Positions 35,713 through 47,324 of a DNA stretch of 64,000 nucleotides are shown here, in pieces. How positions within the stretch are numbered: position 1 is the stretch's first letter; each line of letters begins with the position of its first letter. Origin of the DNA: Icerya purchasi (lineage: Eukaryota; Arthropoda; Insecta; Hemiptera; Monophlebidae); the NCBI GenBank assembly GCA_039619475.1, contig CM077116.1:384300760-384364759 (forward strand). Direction: 5' to 3'. The translations under genes and the position numbers were made by a program. The notes below the pieces were generated by a model. It saw nothing but the letters and a program-made list of their open reading frames with translations. It was not told where the DNA came from and made no database searches.

Positions 35713-36204
35713 TATATAATATAGATATATTGAAATGGATTTTTGATTTTCCGCCCTAGCCTGATTTCGATATCAGTGAAACGGATTTTGGCTTTCCAAC
35801 TTTTGTGGTCCCTGATCTGGGAGTCGGGAAAGCGGATTTGAGGGCTTTCTCTCTCGCGTTTTTCTATAGGTACTTAACCCGGAACTCGGAAAATCAGGAG
35901 TTCCCGGATTTTTTAAATGACCCAACCAAATCTCGGACTACTATAAAGCGGATGTTAGGCGAATTTTCTAAAACAACTTGCAAGAGAAGTGCAATGAAAG
36001 AACGAGTTAAGGATATAAAAGTTTAATTCTATATAGATATTGGAAAGATTCTTGAGAACCATATAGGATAACCGATGTAGACCTAGAGAAGAATTAGGAT
36101 TTTTCGGAAGCAATGAAAAAAGTTCGCCAAAAGTGAAAGAAGCGGTTAGAAAAAAAAATTAGAAGGGTTTAAAGCAAGAGGAAACAGGTGAAGTTCATTA
36201 GTCT
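35713..36204. other. No gene recognised
   Basis: A 73-codon plus-strand frame at 35805-36026 (contains FPDFLNDPTKSRTTIKRMLG) does not match anything I know. It has no start context or splice support and is left as noise. Confidence 0.35.
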
Positions 36205-36470
36205 AAAGGACATATCAAAAATCTATACAATCAATAAAAGTAGATAATTTGTTTGCTAGGACACAGCAAATAAAAGGATTTGAGGACAACGGGTTTTGAA
36301 AGGTTTTAGCTAGCTTCCCAATTTGCGAGAGAGGAATAGATTTGGAAAAGCAAGAACAGAACGCTTTCAGCCTTCTTAGCCTTTTTAAGGATAAATCTAA
36401 ACTTGGCACTGTTCATTTGTTAAAAAATTGGCCGGAAATGGGGTGGCCCGAAGAATTTAAAATGTAGATA
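36205..36470 (-). pseudogene. I-group LINE ORF2 fragment (endonuclease-RT linker)
   Basis: The minus strand reads SAKFRFILKKAKKAESVLF and, after a shift, AKTFQNPLSSNPFICCVLAN then KLSTFIDCIDF. These align with AKARFVLKRSKRAAGIKFCS and AKAFRTPLSERPSYLNIPKD then LISFMDSV in ORF2 of element B. It is an isolated piece of about 70 codons, with no endonuclease or RT blocks beside it. Confidence 0.6.
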
Positions 36471-37078
36471 AACCAGCTTGGCGCGCAACTGGTTCGTACG
36501 ATGTAGATTAAACATTTTTTTTTTAAAAATAACGCAGCAGATTGAAGTTTACCTTGCAGAGGGGAAACGTATTATAGAACTTTTACGTTTTCCCTTTGCA
36601 AGGTCTAAAGGTTTAAATGTTTTATATATAGGTACATATATTTAATGTAGGATGTTTTTATTATTTAACAAAATCGGTTAAAGTCCCGTGCGAAGTAATA
36701 TTGTAATGTATTTAGGAATAATCTTTTATTGCTTTTTTTGTTTTTTTTTTTAGTCAACGGAGACATGAGCCCAAGAACTAGAAAAGGGAAAGGAGGCAGA
36801 ATCAGATCTGAACTAGTCGGAAATTAAAAAACGATACAGTCGATTAAAAGCGACTCTTTTATAAGAATTACGGAAGACCATTATCCAGGCTTCCAGCGGG
36901 TATTTTCATGTAAAAGTCCAAAGAATTTTTTTGTCTATAAACAAAATGAAAAGAAAAAAAAAATCTCATAAAAAAATGATGGAGGATTGTTTTTGAAAGA
37001 ATTAATCAGCTTGGCACTGTTTTTGGATTAATAAAACCAAATGAACGTCTTCATCCTTTAGTAATTATTAGATATATG
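36471..37078. other. No gene recognised; short hairpin inside
   Basis: AT-rich, with the 20-bp stem at 36551-36604 as the only notable structure. Confidence 0.4.
36551..36604. repeat. Short inverted repeat, 20-bp arms, 14-base loop
   Basis: The left arm ACCTTGCAGAGGGGAAACGT (36551-36570) pairs with the right arm ACGTTTTCCCTTTGCAAGGT (36585-36604) with two mismatches. It would form a stable hairpin as DNA or RNA. No associated gene is seen. Confidence 0.8.
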
Positions 37079-37365
37079 TACATGACGAGTAGGCAGCGTG
37101 GTAGCCTAGTGGTTAAGGTGCTTGGCTACCAAGTCAAAGGTCACGGGTTCGAGACTTATCTCGTCCCGGATCCAAATCGCTCCCAAGCCTAGCCAGCCTG
37201 AAATAATTGGGTACCAGAGAAATCTGGGAAAGTAAAGGCGGCCGAGAGAAAGGAACTGGCCCCCCTACTCTCATTAGTGCCGTTGGGCTTAGTACATTGT
37301 GAACCTTAACTTCATAATCCCAACGCCCTGTCAAGGGTATGGAACTCACACTACATGACGAGTAG
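37079..37365 (+). mobile_element. tRNA-derived SINE with perfect 14-bp target duplication
   Basis: The body (37093-37351) starts with a tRNA-like head. A TAGCCTAGTGG segment fits the Pol III box A, and GGTTCGAGACT about 40 bases later fits box B, with CTTGGCTACCAAGTC as an anticodon-arm-like hairpin between. A unique body of about 170 bases follows. The flanks 37079-37092 and 37352-37365 are identical, TACATGACGAGTAG. This shows retroposition by LINE machinery and a recent date. The right copy runs into the end of the next hAT element, so the SINE landed at that element's edge. Confidence 0.9.
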
Positions 37366-38346
37366 TGATGGGTAAAGTTCCAAATATTCTGGAATATCGC
37401 ATGTTCCTGATGATCAGGAATGTAACAGGAACTTAGTTAAAAAGTTACAAACTGTTACAAAAAGAGTAACTTATGTAATCAAAATGGAAATAAATTGAAA
37501 TATATTATAAAACGTAATTATAAAAAAAAAAAACAACCAAAACAGAGGTTAATAAAATAATAATGTTTAAAAGCTAAAACAACTTGAAGCCAATAGATGA
37601 CAGTTCCATCTTAATATCTCGAAAAACAGCGAACGGTGACAAATAGACAATCAAATAAAATGAAGATCTGTAATTTTTAAAAAAATGTAAACAATTTCAA
37701 TAAAAACCGCTGTTAAAATTTTCGATGATAGTGTAAAATTCCAGAGTTGCTAATCGTCGCGGCGCCAGTCCTCATCGTAGTCTATTATGTGCGATCATCA
37801 TGGTACAGAAAAGGTAAGGTGCTCTGCTCATTAAAATATGTACAGATATAACTGGATTACGTGAATAGCGTTGTTTCCAGCTGATAATAAGGCACACACA
37901 CACACAACGACAGTTTGGCCAGTATGGATAGAAACACATTATACCTTATTTAGTTATTGTAACTAAATTTGTAACTACCGAAGAACTTCGTTCCTAGCCA
38001 GTTACAGCAAAGTAGTGTTGTCTTGTTCTACATACATATCGCCATGTAATAAGCTAGTGAGTTGTGACCAATAACGGAGCAAGCAGTGTGGGAAGTACAT
38101 ACGAACTATACGAGTGAATAAAAGGTGCCATCTATACTTCAATTCTCCCTGATCCTTTTGTTCATTCAGTTCCAAGACTAGTTACATAGTTCCAGTCAGT
38201 TCTTTTAGTTACAATGGTTACTTCTGATTTCTGGGACACAAAAGTGACAGGAGTAACGAAAATACGTTATCGATTGGAAAAGAACGAACTATTTCAGAGC
38301 TGGAACTAGTTTCTAGTTACGTTCCTCGTTACCGTACACATCACTA
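37363..38346. mobile_element. hAT-like non-autonomous element (TAGTGATGG ends)
   Basis: The left end reads TAGTGATGGGTAAAGTTCC and the reverse complement of the right end reads TAGTGATGTGTACGGTAACG. Inside both ends are AGTTAC/GTAACT-rich subterminal repeats (for example TAACAGGAACTTAGTTA on the left and TAGTTACGTTCCTCGTTA on the right). The interior has no long frame. TAGTGATGGG-type ends with such subterminal repeats are common in hAT MITE families. No clear 8-bp duplication is left, partly because a SINE has inserted at the left edge. Confidence 0.65.
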
Positions 38347-39314
38347 ATTCGACAAGTAGAGAGCATCGATGCACGTATTACTTCTAGTTGTCGAAATAGC
38401 GGGATCAGTCTCGTTGTTGAGTTCTCCAAGTTTATTGTGTGCGAGAGTAGAGAACTGAGATTTAGATTTTCAATAAGAACGTAAATTTTTTTTGCGTTTG
38501 GCCAAAGAATTTACTCCGTCCTATCATTCTTTCCAGTGCTAGATACAATTTATAAATTTATTGTTTCGATTGATTAACTATGCCCTAATATTTTTTTAAA
38601 TTAATTAAGTCGACTCAATAAATTATGATTTTATCATCCTTAATCTGTATCGTTTTATATTTTTGTACGAAAAACAAAGGTGCCGCGGGGTTTTCACCAA
38701 CCCCACCCCTCAGACGTATACGTGCCGAAGTAAATTTAAAATGATAATCAACAATCTCGCGTTATTTAGAAAAGTAAAAAGTCATTTTGACTTTCTCGAG
38801 AAACTGCATTTGTAAATCTTCATGAAGAGTTTCAAGCGCACGTTGGAATTTGAATATCTTCCAATATCGGTATCGCAATCAAATATCTCAGTCGACATAA
38901 GCCATCTCTGATTACCATGAAATATCGGTTACCAACTTGAAAGCTAATTTTTTCTAGTTCTTTTCCGGCTTGTATATTACTGTCGTTTGAAAAGTTTCTT
39001 CAATAACTGCTAATGAGATCGTTTAAGTACGTCAAAACTTGATAAAATCATTTGCTTCACTTCTTCTGATTAATTTTACATATCTTTTAAGCCTTCATCT
39101 CCGATATACTGATAACGAATTTTGCGATGATTTTCATATTCGGTTGCAATTTTCCCGAAAATACGAAAGAATCTTCTCGAAACATGCTTTAAATCTTTGC
39201 TTCTTTATTACAGTATTATACAATAAACACAATCCATACAATTATTCATAGACGCTCCGAGATTCTAATAATTGGTACATAAATATGAGTAAAAATGATG
39301 CAAAAAAGAAAGAT
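38347..39314. other. No gene recognised
   Basis: AT-rich. A 70-codon frame at 39039-39251 has no recognisable motif. Confidence 0.4.
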
Positions 39315-39597
39315 GATAAATATACTTCTTAAGGTGCCGTACGCTACATAGCGCGTTGGCGCAACCTATTCGTACATTTTTAGCTGTACCGATATTATAG
39401 GTTGTGTACCAGGCAATTATTATATGCAACGCAGGTGTACACCCGTAAGACTACATTCGGAACTGATTAGTAATCGTTTGATTTTTAGCGATATATGTAC
39501 AAATGCAGTGCATCCGGTGTGGGTCTGCTGTGTACTGACCTAGCGCGCATATTATACGTGGTGGGGTTTGCCATTGCCTTCCACGTGATTATTAGCG

Positions 39598-39646
<49 letters not shown>

Positions 39647-39748
39647 TTCTTGTAATAAGTTCGTCGTCGCTCAGGATCGAACCCGTGACCTCCATATCGG
39701 AAGTCAAGCGCTCTAGCAACTAGGCTGTCGCGACGACGATAAATATAC
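39315..39748 (-). mobile_element. tRNA-derived SINE, minus orientation, about 410 bp
   Basis: Read from 39737 leftwards the minus strand has a tRNA-like head. TAGTTGCTAGAGCG approximates box A and GGGTTCGATCCTGAGC approximates box B, with GACTTCCGATATGGAGGTC between. The body includes a (TTTA)n run and ends near 39326. GATAAATATAC occurs at 39315-39325 and 39738-39748, a likely 11-bp target duplication. Its last base is the first base of the neighbouring Tc1 element, so the duplication may really be 10 bp. Confidence 0.7.
39598..39645. repeat. (TTTA)n microsatellite within the SINE
   Basis: About 11 TTTA units. Confidence 0.95.
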
Positions 39749-41038
39749 ACAGTGGTCAAAAACAAAGCTATTAGGAGATTGCTGAATTAAATAATACCAA
39801 GCGGCAAAATAGGAAACAAATACATTTTTAATTCTATTTTTTTTTCTTCTTTGAGAACACAATAGAAAAGTAATACATATTCAAAAACGAAATTTAAAAA
39901 TAAAAAAAAACAACAAGTTTACATGAAAAACTATGAAAACAAAAGAGAATAAGCGCGTCCAAAAAAGAAAAGGTAAATTATAATTATATCAAGTCTTCTT
40001 AGTACTTGATGTGTTCACGTTTTGATTTGAATTATTACTGCAATCCAATAGGGAATCAAGCGACCAAAGTTTGTAGGTAATTCGTTCCATTCTTCTAGGA
40101 GACGTTATTGCATTTTCAGTCTATCAGAAGGGGGGGGGGGGCGTTGACGAACCTCTCTACCCAACTGGTCCCGGAGATTCTCAATTGGGTTTTGTATTTT
40201 CCGGTGATTTCGGAGGCGTGTTCAACACTTTTCGGCAATTGTAAAGTATCCGTTCGTGAGTTTTAAGTGCTCTGTGCTTGGGGTTGTTGACTTGATAAAA
40301 GTGGTACGATTTTAAAATTTGACCCCGGTAACTTCCTTCTGATAGAACTTCTCTACTTAATTGTTCGGCATTTATTTTTAAATATCGCTGAATTTGTCGC
40401 AAGACAAATATCACTTGTCTTGACACGATAACCATGGTATTCTTTCCATCCTGTTTTCTTTTTTGAAGCACCGGATTATGTTATGAACGCAACTGTTCGT
40501 TTCATATTTAATAATGCTGCAATTTTTTATCAGCCGACATTATTCTCTTTCTGTGATTAAAAATCACCAACTGGTGCTTCTCGAAAGAAATTTCTTTGCA
40601 ATTTATGACAAATTTTCAGTTACTGTTCCAATTTTTGTTATTTTCGTGACCAACTGTAATTTGAACTTTTAGACACACGTTGCAGACAATACGCCAACGT
40701 GAATACGAATACGCGCGTGAATGAAAACGTGCTCAGCGCGCTTTTTCATGTATCGTGGTCGTGGAAAACCAATTAGCGACGCATCTTCCGAACGCAATTT
40801 CGTCATGTCCAAATACTTATTTCGAATGCGCATTTTGATTTTCTTCTTTTTTTCATTTTGGTTGCGTCAATTTTTTCATTTTTCATTTTGTTTTTATATG
40901 ACATATTCAGAAGTGCTTCTTCTATATTTCGTCAAAAAAGGGTGAAATTAAAAACACATTTTTCCCCCTACTTTTTACCGGTTAAGCTATATTATTTTCC
41001 AGCGATGCCCAAATACTACTTTTTTTGACCACTGCGTA
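39746..41038 (-). mobile_element. Tc1-like element with intact ends and TA duplication, 1289 bp
   Basis: The body is 39748-41036. The left end reads CACAGTGGTCAAAAACAAAG and the reverse complement of the right end reads CGCAGTGGTCAAAAAAAGTA. Each is flanked by TA (39746-39747 and 41037-41038). Size, ends and TA target fit the Tc1/mariner superfamily, Tc1 branch. A degenerate transposase lies on the minus strand. Confidence 0.85.
39985..40480 (-). pseudogene. Tc1-like transposase, catalytic-domain remnant
   Basis: The minus strand reads ILKSYHFYQVNNPKHRALKT, then NTPPKSPE, NTKPN and, in other frames, EEWNELPTNFGRLIPYWI. These correspond to the Tc1 blocks Q-D-N-D-P-K-H...A, W-P-x-x-S-P-D-x-N-P and the C-terminal WN.I. 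region. In the first block the catalytic Asp is Val and the third residue is Asn instead of Asp. In the second the Asp is Glu. A run of ten G near 40131 adds a frame problem. The gene is dead although the element's ends are intact. Confidence 0.78.
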
Positions 41039-41309
41039 CATTTTCTTCGGCGGTACCACAATGGCTTTTGTCAAATTTGAACGTCGCTTTCAGAAAAAAA
41101 ATTCAAGACGTTGACTAAATATTTCTGATTATTGCATTGACGGAAAATAAACTGAAAATTTTAAATAACAAAATCGTCTAACAACCGGGGTAGTTTTTGG
41201 AATTGTCTGGTCACTCGAAACGCAAAAAGATACTCGGAGCTAAAGCATTCTGTTCAGAACTCTTACAATACAGTGTAAACTGCTTTAACTCTATTCACGA
41301 GGGATATGT

Positions 41310-41630
41310 TCAAAAATCTATTTGCAATGGGTAATTCCAAGAGACAGCTATTTTCTATCATAAAGAAGCGAAAGCCAAATTATCTTGGACACATTCTACG
41401 CTGAGAAAGATATTCATTACTGCGTTTGATATCGGAGGGAAAAACAACAGTCCGGCCGGATCGGTCTCAATGTCACCGTGCCAAAACATCTGCAACTGGA
41501 CAGCAGCGTCCAGTTTCGGAAAGCTGTGTCGGGCTAACGAAATGTTTATTCCCTCCGCATTGTCGTATAATATTAACGTTACGATAATCGCCAACGCTCA
41601 AGAAGTACGCCAGCGCAAAGAAGAATAGAG
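41310..41630 (+). pseudogene. RTE-like LINE, C-terminal fragment
   Basis: The plus strand reads SKRQLFSIIKKRKPNYLGHI, LR, then ERYSLLRLISEGK, SMSPCQNICNWTAASSFGKL and ends near VRQRKEE*. This is the post-RT tail (KR(K/R)..YLGHILR...Y.LL.LI.EGK...W..NI..WT...S...L) also seen at 5.9 kb. It is fairly open in one frame, but only the last hundred codons are present. A GA-rich microsatellite follows directly. Confidence 0.72.
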
Positions 41631-41663
41631 AAGAGAAGAGAAGAGAAGAGAAAAAGAGAAGAT
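41622..41663. repeat. GA-rich microsatellite (AGAAG)n at the LINE 3' end
   Basis: About five AGAAG units directly after the fragment's stop codon. Related LINE fragments here end in GAA or GAT repeats. Confidence 0.9.
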
Positions 41664-44600
41664 AGGTTTCACATAAATATGGCGAAAGAAATAATTTTCA
41701 TTTTAACCGATTTACCCGGAACCACTTGAATTCGTAAACAACAACAACTTAATAAATTACAATACGTTCTGTTGCAATGCGAATTATTAAATCTATGAAA
41801 TAAACTTTAATCATGTTCATTGGATGGAAAGCAATTAACTGCTACCGTTTTTCTGAAGTATTTTTAATTACGCCATCAAAAGCGTACTTAAAGTGAGATT
41901 ATTTACACACAGATGAATTTACTCTGAATCTAACGAATTTTACTAGGTTCGTACAATTTTACACTTTGCGAATGTAGAAACTATTTGTTACTTTTTTTTT
42001 TTGTTTTTGCGAATATATTCCCGTGTAATATATTCCGTTTTGCCGGGCAATCTTTCCTTTTCTTTGGCGATACAAAAATGATTTAGGCAGAGAAAATTAA
42101 TTATAAACTTTCGTATAAAGACATTACTCCTAGTGCCGTCACCCCCCCCCCCGTAAGATTTGTTTCGGAGATTTCCAACTATTTAATCTGGATGCGCAGA
42201 CGGTGCAAAAATTAATCCCGAATAATTGTACCCCCCCCCCCCCCCCCCACCCGTAATATAATCCTGAGCGAATTGAATTTATAGTTCGGCTTTAATAAAA
42301 TCATTGCAGACTCTTTTACATAAAATCTCTCCTGCCCCCCGAGTGGTCCATGGTGTAGCCGTATTATCGCAGACGCATCGTTTCTCAATTCGAAATTTTT
42401 TCATTTACGTTTACACAGAGTTATCGTTTGTGCAGCGCACCAGAGTCACCGTGGTATAATTATCCTGTTCGAACGTTTTATGTCCCACATTAATCTCTTC
42501 CTTCTTCGAAAAAGATGTATGAACCCCCTAGAAATAAATCGAGCTTTTTCCCTTTTTATTTTTCTTTTATTTATTAGAATTATTTTCAATTTTGTTGCCA
42601 ACTACGTAATTTGGTAAGCTTAACAAAACTGGAAAGGTAAACTTCCGAAACTCAGAGTTAAGTGTCCCGAGAGTAAATATCGAATGAGAGTATTAAAATG
42701 TCTAGCGTCTTGTTTTAGATCGGCTCGCCCGGCCAATCTCTTTCACTCGTAATTCTACATCCAGATAATCACGACACAGCGGACGGCGTCACTGAGCGCC
42801 AATCTAGGGAATCCCCGTTAAAAAAGTGTCTTTTTGGACACACAAATACTGTATATGTTCAACGTTTAGTCGCAGGCCGGATTATTAATTAATCGTCAAT
42901 TTGATTTCATATTTACGCATCTACCATGCCGCCCGTGCGGATAGTATTGTCACTAGGCCTTTAATGCATCTGTCAACATGTATTTGTTCACCCCGTACAC
43001 GCTTCCTCGCACAGTGCACCAAGGGTAACGGTATTTATACCCCGGCGCTCAAGTATGCGGACCTAGTCGGCGGACTTGTATATATGTAGAGCAGCCTCTC
43101 GGATTAAGTTAATAGCAGCTGCGAACAGGCTTTACATGATTTTACCTGCATCTTCTAATGCTTTTCCTAAGTCCTTGTGGGGACTCCTGATAAATTTTCC
43201 TGATTTTTCTCAACGTTTGCTTTTGTTAAAATGCAAAGTTGCTTTTTGGCTTGTCATCTTTTTTCGGTGAGATTATGGCAATCTCAGTAATTATCTCTTT
43301 TCGCTACATCGTAAATGTTTTCCCTTATTATTATAAAATATACAACTTTTCATTTTCTTTCCTAAATTCTATTTTTTTTTTTTTTTTCTATTTACTTACC
43401 GCGGTTTATGGACTACGTCGGTAAACCAAAAAAAGGAAATATAAAAAAGTGGAAAAGTCCATTACGTTTGCTGAACTTATTGTTGAAATTATCATAACTT
43501 TCATTTTATCCGCGTTCACCATACGGCGTCCTCCCGAAATATCAAATATCAAACATCAAACAACAACATACATGTTAGCTGCATCGCGGGAGGTAGGAAA
43601 AATTTAATTATTTCATAATCAATATATGGACCAGTAGATAAAAGAAATCAGCCTGATTATAATACTTGATATTTAGGCAAAATTCGCGAATGTAATGCAT
43701 AGATGTTTTTTATAACTAAGATAATAACGATGTACATATATATTATATATCTCTGGTTGTTTTTTCCAATAACTTAGTATACTATTAAAAGAGAAAGACT
43801 GACCTATTTTACAACCAACCTATTAAGATTGTGTTCGAGGTTTTGTTTGATGCATGAGACCATTTTTGCCTCCTGCGTCCTCCGTAGCGTCTATCTAGTA
43901 ATTCTCCATTATGGAGGCATATCATTCGCAAAATAGCTCAGAATTTTCTGTAAAAACTCGGTGAAAAAAAAAAAAGTTTAAGCTGAAGAATAAACGGATA
44001 AAGGGATTTTTCGAGGTTAACTCGATACGGAGATGTTAATTAAAAGCTGAACTCAGTCGTGCATAGTACAGTGAGGTAGAATGACGATGAAACGAAAGAG
44101 TTGCGCTTACAATAAATTTCGCTAATCATAAAATTAATCGTTGAAAGGAGCAGTATCGACGACGATAAATATGACGTAATATAGGCGAGCGGTACATGAC
44201 TCGTAATGTATCGAGACATTCGATTAAAAAGATGTATGAAAAGAAAAAAATTGAAGAGAAACATCAGCAATTCACTGAGGATAGGGGGGGGGGTAGAAAT
44301 ATGAAAGAAGGGAGAAAGAAAATCGGACGCACATTGAAAATAAACATGGTCACGTACGCGGATTATAAGGATGATAAATCCATCTTGTACGGAAAATAAT
44401 AATAAATAGGAGCCGATTCTCGAACGGGGCCAACAGTTTGCTCGAAAGGCAAACATAAAAGCCGGATGGTAATTTCGGTGGAACTTCTCGGCGCGCAATA
44501 TGAACCGGGCCAGAGGGTCGCAGAAGTGAATTAGAATAGCAGGAACGGCGAATAGCTTTGTCGTTATCTGTTACTTCGAGTTGTTCGATGTTGCTTTTTA

Positions 44601-46404
44601 TACTTTTTAATTTCGAACCGCTTTTTACACACGCAGCACAGTGGCAATTTCCTCTGTTTCGTAATAGATATATCGCCGTCGATTTGTTGTTGTTCGGAAG
44701 CAGCAGCGGTTCGTGGCGTCTCGGTTCTTGGACAATAGCCGGGCACGTAATAATGTACTGCTGGAACACTTGCTCATTCGTTATGCTGCCATTTGCCCGA
44801 TATTGTCGCCAGCGTCTACAAGAACTAAACGGCGAAAAGCCCCTTCTTCGTAAGAAAAAACACATCTACATTTTTTCCCACTAGTCCGCCATAGACGCGC
44901 TCCGTCTAACGAGCTTCGAAAAACCCGTTGCCATCTATAAAATTTTATCCGCACTCGGACATAGCCCCCCAAGCTTATTTCATCGTCGTTCTACTACTGC
45001 CCAACAAAAACCGCGATTTTGTAGAGAAATTCTTCGCACTGTCACGGTTTATGTAAAAAAAAAAATAAATTGAAAACTGTTTTTTGTTTTCTTTTTTAAG
45101 GAGACTGTTTTTTCGGCCACGGACGCACCACCTTGCGCCTTTCGCTTTTCAGGTAACCTCAACCTCTTCAGTCCTAAATTTAACCTGGCTCTATTGGACT
45201 TGTCCGGCGTTGTTACTGAAAAGAGCGCAGATTTAAGTGTTTTTCGGCTAGCCAGTTAAAGGAGAGAAATGCACGTTAAGCTAGGTCCGGACAAGTTAAA
45301 GCTTTAAGTTAATAATAACGTTTTCAAGTTCTTTTTTTTTTCATTTAGACTCGCCGTGCCAATGACGAATTTAAAAAAAGTACTCTGTATTCCGTAACCG
45401 ACGAAAAATATTTCAATAAGCCGAATTAAATTGAAAAATTCCGAAATATTTTCTATACTGTTTTTTGCTTTTTTTTTTTTTTGCTTTTCAATGTTCTGTC
45501 TGCAGTCAGCTGGTTATTAATATTTCTTTCAGTGTTCCCTTTCAGGTTTTAATCATCCACGTACATAGAGAGTGTAATGTGTCCATTACATTGGTCAAAT
45601 AAAATTCACAGAAAAATAAAATAATATAAACATAAAACTAAAAAAGAAACTTTTAAATAAATAAAACCTCGTGGTTGGCATCCCTGCGGGCGTAAACAAA
45701 TAAACGATACCGTTTCAAGGGTTATTATCGTCGGGGAGAGAACTTTTTAATATTTTCCTAGCTCTATAATATGTAGCACGGCCCGCACAAAAGTGTTACG
45801 TGTAAAATTGCACTAAGCGTTACATTTTGGATCATTTTTATGTTTTTCTCTTCCGTCTCTTTTCATTACAAGCCGATGATATAAGCCAACGGGTGCGCTG
45901 CGAAACAATATTGACAACTTGTGAAAATCTGTTTAATAATTAATGGTATCATCGAGTAAAATGTCATGGGTCGTGAGAAATTTTAAAGCCAAACGACGCT
46001 AATAAGAGTAAGCCTAAGGGGCCGCATTTAATTTACCCCAGTATCGAATTATTTAAGGCTGGAAAAAACCGCGTGGGCATACCTTTCAGGCAAGTCTCGA
46101 ATGCAATGAGTTTTGGTTTTTAACCGAGGCGCACGACGATATAAGTATTAAAAACTTGGCGAACCCTACCGTTCGTTAATGTGCGATAAGAGATGAAAAA
46201 TATAAAGAGATTATAAAATAAAATAAACAAATACCCCGTTTTTTTTTTTATTTTTTGTGTTATTTTAACTGTGCTGTTACCCCAGCGAAAATAACTCAGC
46301 TATTCCTAGAATAACAGATAAGCATGAGGACTAATTAGTTTTAACTAGAATAAAAACCATCGTACTTATCCAGGATAGAGTATCAGTTTACACACATGCT
46401 CTTT
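41664..46404. other. No gene supported; C-runs and CpG-richer patches
   Basis: Long C runs lie at 42142-42152 (11) and 42231-42248 (18). CpG-richer patches lie at 42700-43090 and 44450-45000. In the second, several long frames overlap on both strands (the longest is minus 44865-44350), which is typical of CpG-rich noise; none has conserved motifs. No transposon block was recognised. It may hold regulatory or untranslated host sequence. Confidence 0.3.
42231..42248. repeat. Poly-C run (18)
   Basis: Eighteen C in a row; the exact length is unreliable in most sequencing methods. Confidence 0.85.
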
Positions 46405-46409
46405 CGATT

Positions 46410-46830
46410 TATTTCAGTTTGATTCTGTCTTATGTTCCTAAAAAATATCAAGTAGAGTTCTCTTGTTATCATTACTCCATGAAAATTGCCGAAGAATCAG
46501 GTGCAGCTAATAAACCGGAGATGCTAACATTTTGTAACTTAGATACCACTGTAGATGAGTTGAAAAATACATAATTAGTGTCTCAAGGAAAAGAGTTATC
46601 CAGGGAACTCGAAAGTTCAGATATGTAGTATTTTACACGAAAGGTGGAATAAGGAACAGCTAAATATTAATGTTGAAGAAAACAATTTACAAAAAATCAA
46701 CGAAATATTCCTGGACTATGTCACTTTTGTGACTACTGGCGCAAAAATACAAAAATATTAAAACACAGTGTAATAGCTACAAGTGTTTTTGTATGTAAAG
46801 AGCATATCAGTTCCAGCATGTTTTATTAAA
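46410..46830 (+). pseudogene. piggyBac transposase remnant
   Basis: The plus strand reads SYVPKKYQVEFSCYHYSMK then SGAANKPEMLTFCNLDTTVD. It fits the piggyBac segment K-P-E-(M/I)..(F/Y)YN.T.GGVD with the two Gly eroded. About 230 bases later VFVCKEHISSS resembles the end of the C-terminal Cys-rich finger (CKEH). Everything between is shifted or stopped. The call rests on these two blocks plus the TTAA-adjacent terminus downstream. Confidence 0.55.
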
Positions 46831-47150
46831 TGCGTAAATGAAAACGAAAGAAAAGTCTAGTAGTGAGTGTTAACTATTTGATATTACATGTGTACCGTAT
46901 TTTATTATTATCTATACTTCTTCCTAGAATTTTTTTGTATATGTTGGGAATTGAGTTATTTTTTATAAAATGTTACAAACTTATATATTTTTTTGAATTA
47001 AAATCCTGTTTATTTACACTAAAATAATAAAAGAAAAACAAAACAACATAAAAAGGAATCAAAATATAATAAAATAACTAATGAACACGAAATATTTCTT
47101 TCAAAAACATAAAAAGGTAGTTTTTAAAAACATTTTTATAAAACCCGGTC

Positions 47151-47324
47151 AAAAAGACCGGCGCGAGATCAAATTGTGAATATGTACTAACATACCTAAA
47201 AAATGTAAATATGTATAATAGTATCTAGATAAGTTAACTGTTAAGATGTAATATATTCGTCGCAAATAGCTCCATTGTCGAGCGGCAATAAATAAATATA
47301 TTTAAAAAAAAAAAAGACCGGCGC
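47151..47324 (+). mobile_element. Short retroposon with 14-bp target duplication inside the piggyBac
   Basis: AAAAAGACCGGCGC occurs at 47151-47164 and again at 47311-47324. The insert between ends GTCGAGCGGCAATAAATAAA and an A-run, so it is a retroposed 3' end, probably a heavily 5'-truncated LINE of a family not otherwise seen here. Its A-tail merges with the A-rich start of the duplication. Confidence 0.75.

Noticed and set aside
37093..37170. tRNA gene
   Set aside because: Box A and B are present but the acceptor arm does not close, the sequence continues into a repeated body and is flanked by a 14-bp duplication. It is a SINE head. The same reasoning applies at 39660-39737 and 60080-60157.
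44350..44884. Long overlapping frames on both strands as a gene
   Set aside because: Three frames overlap on opposite strands, without conserved motifs, signal peptide or splice support; higher GC/CpG content lowers stop frequency and explains them.
45130..45310. Telomere-like or AACCT repeats
   Set aside because: Scattered AACCT words occur but there is no tandem array of the insect TTAGG unit.
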